Assembly (NCBI GenBank): GCA_028707695.1
Contig: JAQWAL010000006.1
Span: forward strand, 1 to 42,727
Source of the DNA: Bacteroidales bacterium
Lineage (GTDB): Bacteria > Bacteroidota > Bacteroidia > Bacteroidales > UBA932
Length of the DNA: 42,727 bases
Direction of reading: 5' to 3'
Part shown: positions 1-8,873 of the stretch, one piece after another
Layout: each line of letters begins with the position of its first letter
Position numbering within the stretch: position 1 is the first letter of the stretch
Program-made: the position numbers and the translations under genes
The notes under the pieces: model-generated
Database searches by the model: none
What the model was told of the DNA's origin: nothing
The model's input: only the letters and a program-made list of their open reading frames with translations

Positions 1-2
1 GG

Positions 3-269
3 ACAAAAGAGCGGAACGCTGTTCTGATTTACATTGCATGGAAATCCCATAAATTTGCCATTATCGGTGATTCCGGAATAAATGAAAAGGTGCCGGAAAA
101 CTTTTGGGAACAAGAAAAAGAGATTCTCCTGGATTTCCTCAAACAAGGAAAGGCTGCCGAAGGATTGGTCCGGGTTATCGACATGGCAGGGACTAACCTC
201 AAAAAATATTTCGCATACCAGACAAACGACATAAATGAACAAAGCAATGACATATCATTTGGCAATTAG
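3..269 (+). CDS. TPM-domain protein, C-terminal part (cut by window edge)
   Basis: The gene is open from the window edge in frame 3 and stops at the TAG at 267-269, giving the last 88 residues. The visible part contains AVLIYIAWKSHKFAIIGDSG and a following NFWEQ segment, which resemble the second half of a TPM domain (TPM_phosphatase family, PF04536). In Bacteroidota such a gene usually sits in a lemA-TPM-TPM group, so a LemA-like gene is expected just outside the window; that is inference. The biochemical role of these bacterial TPM proteins is poorly defined. The 3' end overlaps the start of the next TPM gene by up to 35 nt, which suggests translational coupling. Confidence 0.75.
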   Translation, partial: TKERNAVLIYIAWKSHKFAIIGDSGINEKVPENFWEQEKEILLDFLKQGKAAEGLVRVIDMAGTNLKKYFAYQTNDINEQSNDISFGN

Positions 270-1071
270 AAAACTATCATTAAGTCTTTTACTGGCACTC
301 ACCCTCTCCTTTGCATTTGCACAGGTACCAAACAAACCCACCCCGCCTAGGCTTGTAAATGACTTCACATCCACACTTGAAAGCAGCCAAATTGACCAGC
401 TGGAAAACAGACTGGTCCGTTTCTCCGACTCCACATCCAACCAAATTTTGGTTGTCATTCTTGGTGAACTCAATAATGCAATATCATCCACTGCATATGA
501 GATCGGACAAAAATGGGGTGTTGGCGACTCCCGGTTCAATAACGGGATAGTGATACTTATAAAACCAAAAACAGAAAATCAAAAAGGAGAGGCATTCATT
601 GCAACCGGCTACGGACTAGAGGGAGCCCTTCCAGATGCGGTTTGCAAAAGGGTTGTTGAATACGAGATGATTCCATATTTCAAACAAGATGACTATGTCG
701 GGGGTATAAACGCCGGTCTGGATGTCATACTTCCCATAGCTGCCGGTGAATACAGCCACGAACAATACACCAAAGGCAGTGGAGATGGCTTCTTTGGGGC
801 CATGTTGGTTCTATTCCTTGTCGTATTCTTTGTTATAGTAATGGCTCTCAAGCAAGTTGGCAACACCACCAACATATCGGGTAAAGGCAAAAGGGGGCCA
901 AGTGCTCTTGACCTGCTGATCCTTGGTTCTATGTTGTCCGGAGGCAGAGGCCGTTCATCAGGAGGCTTCGGCAGTGGGAGCTTCGGTAGCGGAGGCGGAT
1001 TTGGTGGTGGTGGATTCGGCGGATTTGGTGGAGGGAGTTTTGGCGGAGGAGGAGCCGGAGGCAGCTGGTAA
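235..1071 (+). CDS. TPM-domain membrane protein with glycine-rich tail
   Basis: This 278-residue protein has an N-terminal signal peptide (basic IRKL, hydrophobic core, cleavage likely after AFA near residue 29). A TPM domain follows at about residues 38-175, one transmembrane helix lies near 185-205, and a Gly/Ser/Phe-rich tail runs from about 235 to the C-terminal GGSW. This is the usual architecture of YgcG-like TPM proteins. The domain should face the periplasm. ATG at 247 is an equally possible start, with the signal peptide intact either way. The gene overlaps the preceding TPM gene and probably forms an operon with it. The tail is low complexity, so matches to other Gly-rich proteins there carry no information. 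Enzymatic function is not established for this subgroup. Confidence 0.85.
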   Translation: MNKAMTYHLAIRKLSLSLLLALTLSFAFAQVPNKPTPPRLVNDFTSTLESSQIDQLENRLVRFSDSTSNQILVVILGELNNAISSTAYEIGQKWGVGDSRFNNGIVILIKPKTENQKGEAFIATGYGLEGALPDAVCKRVVEYEMIPYFKQDDYVGGINAGLDVILPIAAGEYSHEQYTKGSGDGFFGAMLVLFLVVFFVIVMALKQVGNTTNISGKGKRGPSALDLLILGSMLSGGRGRSSGGFGSGSFGSGGGFGGGGFGGFGGGSFGGGGAGGSW

Positions 1072-1082
1072 CAATTGCCTCC
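1057..1082. other. Inverted repeat at end of TPM gene
   Basis: A perfect 7-bp inverted repeat, GGAGGCA (1057-1063) and TGCCTCC (1076-1082), spans the TPM stop codon and lies between convergent genes. No T-run follows, so it is at best a weak transcription end signal or an RNA 3'-end stabiliser. Confidence 0.3.
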
Positions 1083-1104
1083 TGACTAACCTTATTCCGG
1101 AAAC

Positions 1105-2367
1105 CTACTCAATGTTCCAAACCCCTACAGCGCTCTCCAACGTAACCAGTGCCTGGGATTTGTCATAAATGGCAGAATAGAATGATGCCAAAACTTCGTC
1201 ATAACTTCTTTGTGCATCCAATACTTCAATCAAATGAATCTCTCTGTTGTAGTATTGTGCTTTCTTTTGTTCCAATGCATCTTTGGCATTTTTAACCAAA
1301 CCCGATTTGAACAAATTAAGTTTATTGGAGGTGTGCATATAGGTCTTGTGAGCTGTAACAACCTCTTCCTTAACCTGGTTTTCTGCCTGCAAATACCTGT
1401 GTTCCGCTTGTTTAAGCTGGCTTTGAGCCGACATGATTTCGCCTTTGTTCCTATTGAACAATGGTATGGGGAAAGAGATGCCCACTTCGAATCCATTGAA
1501 CTTTGGAGCTGGCGCCAGTTCATTCCTTACCTCTGCATTTATGCCGTATCCAAGGAAAATATCAAATTCAGGAATCCTTTCGGTTTTGGCAGCCTTTAGC
1601 ATATATTTGGAAACATCGGTCTCTTTCCTTGCAGCCAAAATATCTGCCCGGTTGGCAATTGCCTTTGCGAGTAACTCCTGTAAATCAAAATGTTTCTCAT
1701 TAAAAATATTTCTCCTTTGAGGCACAATCATTGAATCTGCAACGGATATACCACTCATATTAGTTAGTTGGATGCAAATATCAAACATCTCCTTGTCCAT
1801 ATCTGCGAGTTCAGCAAATAATTTACCTGTTTCAACCCTGTTTTGCAGTATATCAAGGTCCCTGTTGAATTCAATTCCCCTTCTCAGGCTATCCGACTCC
1901 ATCAATTTTATCTGGTCGTCATAACTATCTTTCTTGATTTGAATGAGCTGCCTTAACTTCACTGCATCCAGCCACAAGTTTACCGCCTCTTCCCTCAGTT
2001 TCCTGAAATAATCTGTCAATAAAGCAGCTGCCAGCTCCTTTTCGGACTTTGCAACATCAATGGCGGCAGACCTCCTTCCGGGTGAAATCGTTTGCGAAAG
2101 CTCTGCAAAAGCACCATGTCCCATTTGCATACTTTTCAATTCATTATTATAGTATGACAGCCCTATGGACGGGTTGTTGAAAACAGAGGCAGAGATAATT
2201 GATGCTTCTGCAATTTCCATGTTAAGGCGTTCAGCCAAATACTCAATGTTTGCATTTTGGATCTTGTAAAGGAACTCATCCAAAGTAATCTCTACTTTGA
2301 CCTGTGACCTGACAGGCAAAGAAAGCAAGATTAAAAAAAAGGTGATTGACAGTTGTAACTTTTTCAT
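1105..2367 (-). CDS. TolC-family outer membrane efflux protein (CzcC/CusC-like)
   Basis: The ATG at 2367 is preferred because it places a signal peptide (MKKLQLSITFFLILLSLPVRS) at the N-terminus; the upstream in-frame ATG at 2421 would add 18 residues ahead of it. The 420-residue product has the two long helical, coiled-coil-prone halves of the outer-membrane efflux family. The conserved mid-segment GFEVGISFPIPLFNRNKGE is the typical short beta-region motif of CzcC-like proteins. It would form a trimeric outer-membrane channel used by inner-membrane pumps. No RND pump or adaptor gene adjoins it, so it must work with a pump encoded elsewhere. A CDF metal exporter lies 1.3 kb away on the other strand, which makes metal efflux a weak contextual guess. 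It converges with the TPM gene. Confidence 0.85.
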   Translation of the reverse strand: MKKLQLSITFFLILLSLPVRSQVKVEITLDEFLYKIQNANIEYLAERLNMEIAEASIISASVFNNPSIGLSYYNNELKSMQMGHGAFAELSQTISPGRRSAAIDVAKSEKELAAALLTDYFRKLREEAVNLWLDAVKLRQLIQIKKDSYDDQIKLMESDSLRRGIEFNRDLDILQNRVETGKLFAELADMDKEMFDICIQLTNMSGISVADSMIVPQRRNIFNEKHFDLQELLAKAIANRADILAARKETDVSKYMLKAAKTERIPEFDIFLGYGINAEVRNELAPAPKFNGFEVGISFPIPLFNRNKGEIMSAQSQLKQAEHRYLQAENQVKEEVVTAHKTYMHTSNKLNLFKSGLVKNAKDALEQKKAQYYNREIHLIEVLDAQRSYDEVLASFYSAIYDKSQALVTLESAVGVWNIE

Positions 2368-2456
2368 AGCAGGAAAAAATATGTGTGTTGTTAATTTTTT
2401 ACTATTTGTTTTGTTAGACATATATTAACCACTTTTCCTACTATTTGGTTCTGCAA

Positions 2457-3587
2457 TCAAGAATTTTTCAACTTAATCACTACAATTTCAGATTCTGTAC
2501 CAATCCTGAATTTTGGGCCCCACAAACCCACTCCGGATGTTACATAATAGTGAGTATCCCCTTTTTTACCATAACCATACCCAATTTCATACATCATCTT
2601 TACAATCAAATTACCTGGCCAAAACTGGCCATTGTGGGTATGCCCGGAAAGTTGCAAATCCACCCCGTTGTTTTGAGCCTCTTCCAGTCCAAAAGGTTGA
2701 TGGTCCATCAAAATAACTGGATAATCATGGTTAATCCCTTTCATCAAATCAGAAAGGGTACTACGGTTCCTGTTGGTCCTGTCTTCCCTTCCGACTATTT
2801 GGATCCCTCCTGCTACAGTTACAACAGAATCTAGCAACATTTCAATACCCGAGCTCCTCAAGTAAGAATAAATCTCTTCCCTCTCTCCACCATAAAATTC
2901 ATGATTGCCACTAATTGCAAAAACACCATATCTGGAATCTATCTTTTTGAAAATCGCAGAGATATTCCATTCCTTCAAAGGCTTCAGACTCCTGTCAGCA
3001 ATATCCCCGGCAATCAGCACAATATCTGGTTTCTCCCCATTTATCATCTCTACATACTTTTCAAGGTGGGTGCCATTTATATATGAACTCAAATGAATAT
3101 CACTTACAAGCACAAGCCTTATTCCTCCATCGGGGAGTTGTTTGTTCACCTCAAGGCAGATTTCCCGGACAACCGGATTATTGAACTTATGGTTTCCGTA
3201 TGCCAACAAGCCTGTAACCACAAACAAAACAACAATAGCAGTGCTCCTTGCCGCTACAGTCATGTTCTCAGAAACCACAGAAGGGAAAAACCCTGTAAAA
3301 TGGTTGGCCAACCTCAACATATCAATCCCAAGTGAAATAATTGCAAAATAAATTATTGCAGTGAGCCATGTAAATCCAACCTCCGACAAAGCCATTGAAA
3401 CAGAGGGTGAAAAAGCATCACCTTTGTACATACGGACAAAAAATGTTGCTGTCAACCCCCAGAATAATATTGAATACAAAATCTTTGGCAACAAAAAGGG
3501 TGGCAAAACCTGCCATCCTCTTATAAAAACATAACCATTCAAAGCTATGGTTACAACCAGGACTATTAAAAAAAACATATACTTCAT
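2457..3587 (-). CDS. Membrane-anchored metallophosphoesterase (YkuE-like)
   Basis: The 376-residue protein starts with about four transmembrane helices (residues about 1-135). A calcineurin-type phosphoesterase domain follows, whose metal-binding blocks can be read in order: VLVSDIHLSS, IAGDIADR, ISGNHEFYGG, ILMDHQP and LSGHTHNGQFWPG. These are the D-x-H, GD, GNH and GHTH motifs of the family, so the dimetal site looks complete. Close relatives are annotated as YkuE-like phosphoesterases, some acting on lipid or envelope substrates; the substrate here cannot be read from sequence. It is transcribed toward the TolC gene, 90 nt away, and diverges from the CDF exporter. Confidence 0.9.
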   Translation of the reverse strand: MKYMFFLIVLVVTIALNGYVFIRGWQVLPPFLLPKILYSILFWGLTATFFVRMYKGDAFSPSVSMALSEVGFTWLTAIIYFAIISLGIDMLRLANHFTGFFPSVVSENMTVAARSTAIVVLFVVTGLLAYGNHKFNNPVVREICLEVNKQLPDGGIRLVLVSDIHLSSYINGTHLEKYVEMINGEKPDIVLIAGDIADRSLKPLKEWNISAIFKKIDSRYGVFAISGNHEFYGGEREEIYSYLRSSGIEMLLDSVVTVAGGIQIVGREDRTNRNRSTLSDLMKGINHDYPVILMDHQPFGLEEAQNNGVDLQLSGHTHNGQFWPGNLIVKMMYEIGYGYGKKGDTHYYVTSGVGLWGPKFRIGTESEIVVIKLKNS

Positions 3588-3646
3588 TCAAATCAAAAGG
3601 ATAAAACACTTATCTTTACTCTTTGTTTACTTGCCAAAAAGAACAA

Positions 3647-4531
3647 ATGGAACAAAGATCAAAGATAGCCAAAAAGGTAACTTTTTACGGGTTTATTGTA
3701 AATGTCGCGCTCTCTGGTGCCAAGTTGATAGCCGGGATACTGGGCCAAAGCTCTGCAATGATAGCAGATGCAGTTCACTCAATATCAGATTTTGCCACCG
3801 ATATCGTAGTGATTGCATTTGTGAACATTTCCGGCAAAGAGAGCGATGAATCACACAAATACGGTCACGGCAAATTCGAAACCTTTGCAACTTTAATTAT
3901 TTCCCTTGTTCTTATTGGCGTTGCCGCAGGTATTCTCCTGAACGGGGTAAAAAACATAATGGCCTCATTAAGGGGTAATCTGCTTCCACAACCAGGTATT
4001 ATCGCTTTTTGGGCTGCCTTGGTATCTGTGATTGTAAAAGAACTCCTCTACAGGTACACGATCAAAGAGGGGAAAAAAATTAAAAGCAATGCCCTTATTG
4101 CAAACGGATGGCACCACAGGTCCGATGCATTCTCATCATTAGGCACAGCGCTGGGAATTGCCGGGGCAATCTTCCTGGGGGAAAACTGGAGGGTCCTTGA
4201 CCCTATTGCAGGGGTCATTGTAAGCCTTTTTATTTTCAAAGTAGCCTATGATCTTGCAATGCCCAGCATAAAAGAGTTATTGGATGCCTCTTTGCCGGCT
4301 GATGTTGTGGAACAGATAGAGGATATTTTGACCAATCACCCGGAGATCCAGCTTTACCACCATTTGAGGACCAGAAAGATTGGAAGTGTATATGCAATAG
4401 ATGTCCATATAAAATTAGACAAAACCATAACCTTCGTAAGGTCCCATGATATTGCCACAGAAATAGAAATAGAGCTCAGGAACCATTTTGGGAAGGAAAC
4501 CCAAATAATAATCCACACCGAGCCCTATTGA
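3647..4531 (+). CDS. Cation diffusion facilitator (CDF) metal exporter
   Basis: The chosen ATG at 3647 gives 294 residues beginning MEQRSKIAKKV; an in-frame ATG at 3623 is possible but adds a poor N-terminus. Six transmembrane helices are expected. The TM2 motif HSISD and TM5 motif HHRSD both have the H-x3-D arrangement typical of zinc-transporting CDF proteins. The loop HKYGHGKFET and the cytoplasmic C-terminal domain ending IIIHTEPY are also characteristic. The protein would expel Zn2+ (or Co2+/Fe2+) from the cytoplasm in exchange for protons. It stands alone, diverging from the phosphoesterase gene and converging with the fumarase gene, 19 nt away. Metal specificity is inferred from motifs only. 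Confidence 0.92.
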   Translation: MEQRSKIAKKVTFYGFIVNVALSGAKLIAGILGQSSAMIADAVHSISDFATDIVVIAFVNISGKESDESHKYGHGKFETFATLIISLVLIGVAAGILLNGVKNIMASLRGNLLPQPGIIAFWAALVSVIVKELLYRYTIKEGKKIKSNALIANGWHHRSDAFSSLGTALGIAGAIFLGENWRVLDPIAGVIVSLFIFKVAYDLAMPSIKELLDASLPADVVEQIEDILTNHPEIQLYHHLRTRKIGSVYAIDVHIKLDKTITFVRSHDIATEIEIELRNHFGKETQIIIHTEPY

Positions 4532-4550
4532 TCTGATTCCTGATTACCTT

Positions 4551-6167
4551 CTACAATAAGCCAGAGAAGAAATCGTTGCCCTTGTCATCCACCAAAATGA
4601 AAGCAGGGAAATTTTCCACATCTATTTTCCATATAGCTTCCATTCCCAGCTCTGGATACTCAAGCAATTCAACTTTTTTGATGTTTTCCTGAGCAAGTAT
4701 TGCAGCAGGTCCGCCAATGCTTCCAAGGTAAAAACCACCATATTGTTTGCAGGAATCGGTCACCTGTTTGCTCCTGTTGCCTTTTGCAATCATTATCATG
4801 CTGCCTCCATGGCTTTGGAGCAAATTAACGTAAGAGTCCATCCTGCCTGCAGTAGTTGGCCCAAAAGAGCCACTTGCATAACCCACCGGGGTCTTTGCCG
4901 GACCGGCATAATATATCGGGTGGTCTTTTACATATTGAGGCAAACCTTCTCCCGATTCTATCCTCTCTTTCAACTTTGCATGAGCAATATCCCTTGCAAC
5001 TATTATTGTCCCGCTTAAAAGCAGGAATGTAGAAACAGGATGTTTGGAAAGCTCTGCAAGTACCTCTTTCATTGGACGATTCAAATCTATTTTAACTCCT
5101 CCTTTGTGAGTGGCATTGGCATCCCTGAATTTTTCCGGAATCAGCCTTGCCGGATTGGAATCCAAAGTCTCTATCCAAATCCCGTCCCTGTTTATTTTTG
5201 CTTTGACATTCCTGTCGGCACTGCAGGAGACACCCATTCCCACAGGACAAGAAGCTCCGTGCCTTGGCAATCTGATAACCCTGATATCATGAGCATAGTA
5301 CTTACCTCCAAACTGAGCTCCTATACCCAGTGAATTTGCCGCCTTCAGCAACTTTGCCTCCATCTCCAGATCCCTGAAGGCATGACCTGCCTCACTTCCT
5401 TTCTTTGGCAATTCGTCAAGGTATTTTGCAGAGGCAAGCTTGACTGTTTTCATACATTGTTCTGCAGACGTTCCTCCAATTACGAATGCAATATGGTAAG
5501 GAGGACAAGCAGAGGTACCCAGCAACTTCATTTTCTCCACCAGGTACTTCTCCAGTGTGTCGGGATTTAGCAATGCTTTGGTCTCCTGAAACAAGAAACT
5601 TTTGTTAGCACTTCCTCCACCTTTGGCAACAAACAAAAATTTGTATTCATTCCCCTCTGTAGCGTAAATATCTATTTGCGCCGGAAGGTTGTTTCCCGAA
5701 TTCTTTTCGTTGTACATATCCAATGGAATTGTTTGGGAATACCTCAGGTTATCATTGGTATAAGTATCAAAAACCCCATGGCTGAGAGCTTCCTGGTCAT
5801 TTGCCCCGGTCCACACCTGTTCTCCTTTTTTGGCAACTATTGTGGCAGTACCGGTATCCTGGCAAAAAGGAAGTACTCCCTTGGAAGATATGTTGGCATT
5901 CAACAACATTGTTATTGCAACAGCCCTGTCGTTCACACTTGCCTCCGGATCGTTCAGGATTTTTGCCACCATATCGTTATGTTCCGGCCTAAGCATAAAT
6001 GCAATATCATGCATAGCTTGTTTTGCAAGCAACCTAAGTCCCTCCGGTGCCACTTTCAGAATCTCTTTCCCTTCAAATTCAGTAATAGATACGTGATCTT
6101 TTGTCAACAGATGATACTCTGTTTTCTCTTTCCCCAACGGGAACATCTCTTGAAATTTAAACTCCAT
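4551..6167 (-). CDS. fumA: Fumarate hydratase, class I ([4Fe-4S])
   Basis: This 538-residue protein has the alpha and beta parts of class I fumarase in one chain. The three cluster cysteines are recognisable at C102 (in PFCQDTGT), C221 (in SACPPYH) and C315 (in [11 protein letters not shown]). Their spacing of 119 and 94 residues equals that of the E. coli FumA ligands. It interconverts fumarate and malate in the cytoplasm. The class I enzyme is oxygen-labile, which suits an anaerobe using the reductive (succinate-forming) branch of the TCA cycle. It is the last gene of the rlmN-recX-prfB-fum run, starting 20 nt after prfB ends, so read-through transcription is likely. No second fumarase or other TCA gene is present in the window. 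Confidence 0.96.
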   Translation of the reverse strand: MEFKFQEMFPLGKEKTEYHLLTKDHVSITEFEGKEILKVAPEGLRLLAKQAMHDIAFMLRPEHNDMVAKILNDPEASVNDRAVAITMLLNANISSKGVLPFCQDTGTATIVAKKGEQVWTGANDQEALSHGVFDTYTNDNLRYSQTIPLDMYNEKNSGNNLPAQIDIYATEGNEYKFLFVAKGGGSANKSFLFQETKALLNPDTLEKYLVEKMKLLGTSACPPYHIAFVIGGTSAEQCMKTVKLASAKYLDELPKKGSEAGHAFRDLEMEAKLLKAANSLGIGAQFGGKYYAHDIRVIRLPRHGASCPVGMGVSCSADRNVKAKINRDGIWIETLDSNPARLIPEKFRDANATHKGGVKIDLNRPMKEVLAELSKHPVSTFLLLSGTIIVARDIAHAKLKERIESGEGLPQYVKDHPIYYAGPAKTPVGYASGSFGPTTAGRMDSYVNLLQSHGGSMIMIAKGNRSKQVTDSCKQYGGFYLGSIGGPAAILAQENIKKVELLEYPELGMEAIWKIDVENFPAFILVDDKGNDFFSGLL

Positions 6168-6187
6168 CTCTCTCTTTTTTTATTATT

Positions 6188-7283
6188 CTATTTTGATGCC
6201 GAAGCATTGTTCAGTAAAAACTCTTTCATGAAATCATTCAAACCTCCATCCAGGACCTCCTGGGTATCCGTTGTCTCGAATCCTGTCCTCAAATCCTTTA
6301 CCATCTTATATGGATGCAAGACATAGCTCCTGATTTGGGAGCCCCACTCTATCTTCATTTTCTGACCTTCCAGCACCGCCTCTCTCTCTCTCCTTTTCCT
6401 GAGCTCTATCTCATACAAATGGGATTTCAATATCCTTAGTGCATTCTGCCTGTTATCCATTTGGGAACGGGTCTCGGTATTCTCTACAACAATTCCCGAT
6501 GGCAGATGTTTAACACGCACTCCTGTTTCTACCTTGTTCACATTCTGCCCCCCCGCTCCACTGGACCTGAATGTGTCCCACTCCAGATCACCAGGATTGA
6601 TATCAATTGTGATAGTATCATCCACAGCAGGATACACAAACACAGAAGAGAAAGTGGTTTGCCTTTTGCCTTGCGAATTGAATGGCGAAATACGTACCAA
6701 CCTGTGCACACCGTTTTCTGTTTTGAGATAGCCATAGGCGTACTCCCCTTCAAACTCTATTGTGACAGATTTTATACCTGCTTCATCCCCTTCTATCAAA
6801 TCATAGATATGAACCTTGTATCCGTTCCTTTCACCCCACCTTACATACATCCGCATCAACATAGATGACCAGTCGTTGCTCTCGGTTCCTCCGGCCCCGG
6901 AGTTTATCTTAAGGATAGCACCCAGGTTATCCCCCTCTGCACCCAACATGCTCCTGACCTCCAAATCCTCTACCTTTTTCAACAAACCAATGTAATGGGA
7001 TTCCACCTCTTTTTCAAGTGAAGGGTCTTCCTTGAAAAAGTCTGAAAGAACCTGCAAATCATCCAACATGGTTTCCAGCTTCGAATAACTTTTAACCCAC
7101 GACTTCACAGATGACAGTCCTTTCAAGAAAAGCTCTGCTTCCGACGGATTATTCCAAAAATCTGCAGAGAGACTCTTTTGTTCTCCCTCTTCCAACTCTT
7201 CTCTTTTGGCAGCAATGTCAAAGAGACCTCCCCAGCGCCAAAATCCGCTGACGGATCTCTCTATTAAGATCCAATGAATACAT
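6188..7283 (-). CDS. prfB: Peptide chain release factor 2 with programmed +1 frameshift
   Basis: RF2 is encoded in two frames. The first starts at the ATG at 7283-7281 and reads MYSLDLNREIRQRILALGRSL, ending at an in-frame TGA (7220-7218). A +1 slip on CTT makes translation continue at GAC (7219-7217) with DIAAKREELEE, giving about 364 residues. The codon string is AGG TCT CTT TGA C, with GGGGAGG just upstream acting as an internal Shine-Dalgarno, as at the E. coli site. Downstream are the SPF tripeptide that reads UGA/UAA (in RISPFNSQGKR) and the GGQ hydrolysis motif (SSGAGGQNVNK). When RF2 is scarce the frameshift rises, so the gene regulates itself. A simple ORF call from 7321 has a false N-terminus. 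TAACTTTG at 7326-7319, inside the recX 3' end, could be an internal promoter. Confidence 0.96.
7217..7232 (-). promoter_or_regulatory. prfB +1 ribosomal frameshift site
   Basis: On the minus strand the sequence reads GGGGAGG, TCT, CTT, TGA, C. The slippery CTT is followed by a TGA stop, and an SD-like purine run sits 3 nt upstream, matching the arrangement known from E. coli prfB. The RF2 N-terminus precedes it in frame and the RF2 body follows in the +1 frame. Confidence 0.93.
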
Positions 7284-7301
7284 ATAATAAAAATTTTAAA
7301 A

Positions 7302-7796
7302 TCATTCGTTTTCTTGTGCAAAGTTAGACAATAATTTGTTTACCACAGATAATGAGATATCAAGGGAAAAACCCCTTGACAAAGCAAACCTGACCATTTT
7401 ATTGTTCAATTGTTTTGCATTGTCCGTTTTCCTGTAACTTTTAAGTTTGTTTTTTAATATCGCTTCCAGCCTCACAGGCTCTTCACTTAAAGTAATTTCC
7501 TTAATGGCCTCATCTATGACAAGCTTGTCTATACCCTTGTTTTTCAAAGCCCATATTATCTTTTTTACACCCCAACCACTCAACAGCACCTTATCCCTGA
7601 CAAATGCCTTTGCATATCTTGACTCATCTACAAAACCATCTTTCAAAAGAGATTCAACAACCCAGGAGAGATCATCCTGAGAAATGGAATATTTGCGCAA
7701 ACGCCTTAAAACATCAGTAACACACAACTCCCTGCCAGAGCAAACCCTTTGCATAGCACCAAGAGCCATCTCCTTATTCAAATCATCGTGTACCAT
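7302..7796 (-). CDS. recX: Regulatory protein RecX
   Basis: The 164-residue product has the three-helix repeat pattern of RecX. CSGRELCVTDVLRRLRKYSI and the following VVESLLKDGFVDESRYAKAF are the most recognisable part, followed by KIIWALKNKGI and the C-terminal repeat around VRFALSRGFSLD. RecX binds RecA filaments and modulates recombination. Its ATG shares one base with the rlmN stop codon (TAATG), indicating translational coupling. Although recA is only about 1 kb away, it is on the opposite strand, so RecX here is co-expressed with rlmN and prfB rather than with recA. Confidence 0.9.
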   Translation of the reverse strand: MVHDDLNKEMALGAMQRVCSGRELCVTDVLRRLRKYSISQDDLSWVVESLLKDGFVDESRYAKAFVRDKVLLSGWGVKKIIWALKNKGIDKLVIDEAIKEITLSEEPVRLEAILKNKLKSYRKTDNAKQLNNKMVRFALSRGFSLDISLSVVNKLLSNFAQENE

Positions 7797-8809
7797 TACT
7801 CTTTTTTACTACTAAGCATCCCACACGCAGCCAATATGTCTTCCCCCCTTGAAGCCCTTATGGTAGTAGTTATCCCTGAATTGTTCAGCCTCTCTTTGAA
7901 CATCTCAATGACAGCATCCGGAGAACTTTTCAACGGGAAATCAGGAATCTGGTGAAACCTTATCAAATTTACCCTGCACTCCAATCCTTTCAACATTCTG
8001 GTAAGAGCATCTGCATGTCTTTTGGAATCATTCCAACCAGAGAACATTATATACTCAAAACTGACCCTGCGTTGTCCGGTAAAATCATACTGTTTTATCA
8101 AATCAATGGTTTGGGAAACCGGCCATGCCTTTTGGGTTGGCATCATATCTGCCCTCTCCTTGTCAAAAGGGTTGTGCAAAGAGATTGCCAAATGACACTT
8201 CGAATTGTCCAGAAAGTCTTTCAAGTGGGTATGGACTCCTATTGAAGATATGGTTATCCGCTTTGGACTCCAACCAAACCCCCATGAGCTAGTCAATATT
8301 TCCGTGCTCTTCAAAACCTGAGGGTAATTATCAAGTGGCTCTCCCATACCCATGTAAACAACATTAGTAATGGAGTCCCTCTCTGCAACATTTATAATTT
8401 GCGAAATAATCTCACCAGCACTAAGGTTGCCACTGAAACCCATCCTGCCCGTCATGCAAAACTTGCATCCCATCTTGCATCCTGCCTGTGAAGAGATACA
8501 TAAAGTTGCCCTCTCTTTGTCCGGAATCATGACCGCCTCAATATCTGTTCCGCAAACCGAAGGGAACAGGTATTTTACTGTGCCGTCGGCAGAGACTATC
8601 CTTGTTTTAGGCACATAACCCCCTACCTGGTACTCTTGTGAAAGCAACTCCCTGGCCTGTTTTGACAGGTTGCTCATTTGCTCAATTTCCGACACTTTCT
8701 TAACATACAGCCAATGAGCTATTTGCTTTGCAGTAAAAGAGGGAAGGGACAAACTTTTTGTCGTTTCCAGTAATTCTTCGGGAGTAAGTCCCAGTAACCA
8801 TTTTTTCAT
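7796..8809 (-). CDS. rlmN: Dual-specificity RNA methyltransferase RlmN
   Basis: This 337-residue radical SAM enzyme has the C-x3-C-x2-C cluster motif CKMGCKFC (C111, C115, C118). A GMGEPL SAM-binding segment follows, and near the C-terminus is the conserved catalytic cysteine in AACGM (about C329) that carries the transient methyl group. RlmN methylates C2 of A2503 in 23S rRNA and A37 of some tRNAs. It is the first gene of the minus-strand run with recX, prfB and fumarase. A TAACTTTG box lies only 5 nt upstream of the ATG, so the transcript may have almost no leader. It diverges from recA. Confidence 0.96.
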   Translation of the reverse strand: MKKWLLGLTPEELLETTKSLSLPSFTAKQIAHWLYVKKVSEIEQMSNLSKQARELLSQEYQVGGYVPKTRIVSADGTVKYLFPSVCGTDIEAVMIPDKERATLCISSQAGCKMGCKFCMTGRMGFSGNLSAGEIISQIINVAERDSITNVVYMGMGEPLDNYPQVLKSTEILTSSWGFGWSPKRITISSIGVHTHLKDFLDNSKCHLAISLHNPFDKERADMMPTQKAWPVSQTIDLIKQYDFTGQRRVSFEYIMFSGWNDSKRHADALTRMLKGLECRVNLIRFHQIPDFPLKSSPDAVIEMFKERLNNSGITTTIRASRGEDILAACGMLSSKKE

Positions 8810-8813
8810 ACGG

Positions 8814-8821
8814 CAAAGTTA
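8814..8821 (-). promoter_or_regulatory. Candidate -7 box for rlmN
   Basis: On the minus strand, TAACTTTG matches the Bacteroidota TAnnTTTG consensus immediately before the rlmN ATG. No clear -33 TTTG element is seen. If used, the mRNA would be leaderless or nearly so. Confidence 0.4.
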
Positions 8822-8842
8822 GAGAAAATAAAAATCATTTGT

Positions 8843-8850
8843 TATTTTTG
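8843..8850 (+). promoter_or_regulatory. Candidate -7 box for recA
   Basis: TATTTTTG matches TAnnTTTG and lies 23 nt before the recA ATG. No obvious LexA-type palindrome is visible in the 64-bp rlmN-recA gap. Confidence 0.5.
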
Positions 8851-8873
8851 CATGAATTTAAAACTTTAATATT

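Noticed and set aside
29-265. 78-codon minus-strand frame at the left edge
   Set aside because: It is antisense to the TPM-domain gene fragment, which is the better-supported reading.
923-1168. Overlapping frame with glutamate/valine-rich product in the TPM gene tail
   Set aside because: It arises from the GC-rich glycine repeat read in another frame and has no start signal.
7218-7220. In-frame TGA near the start of prfB, which could suggest a pseudogene
   Set aside because: The stop sits at a canonical CTT-TGA-C frameshift site with an SD-like element, and the rest of RF2 is intact, so this is regulation and not decay.
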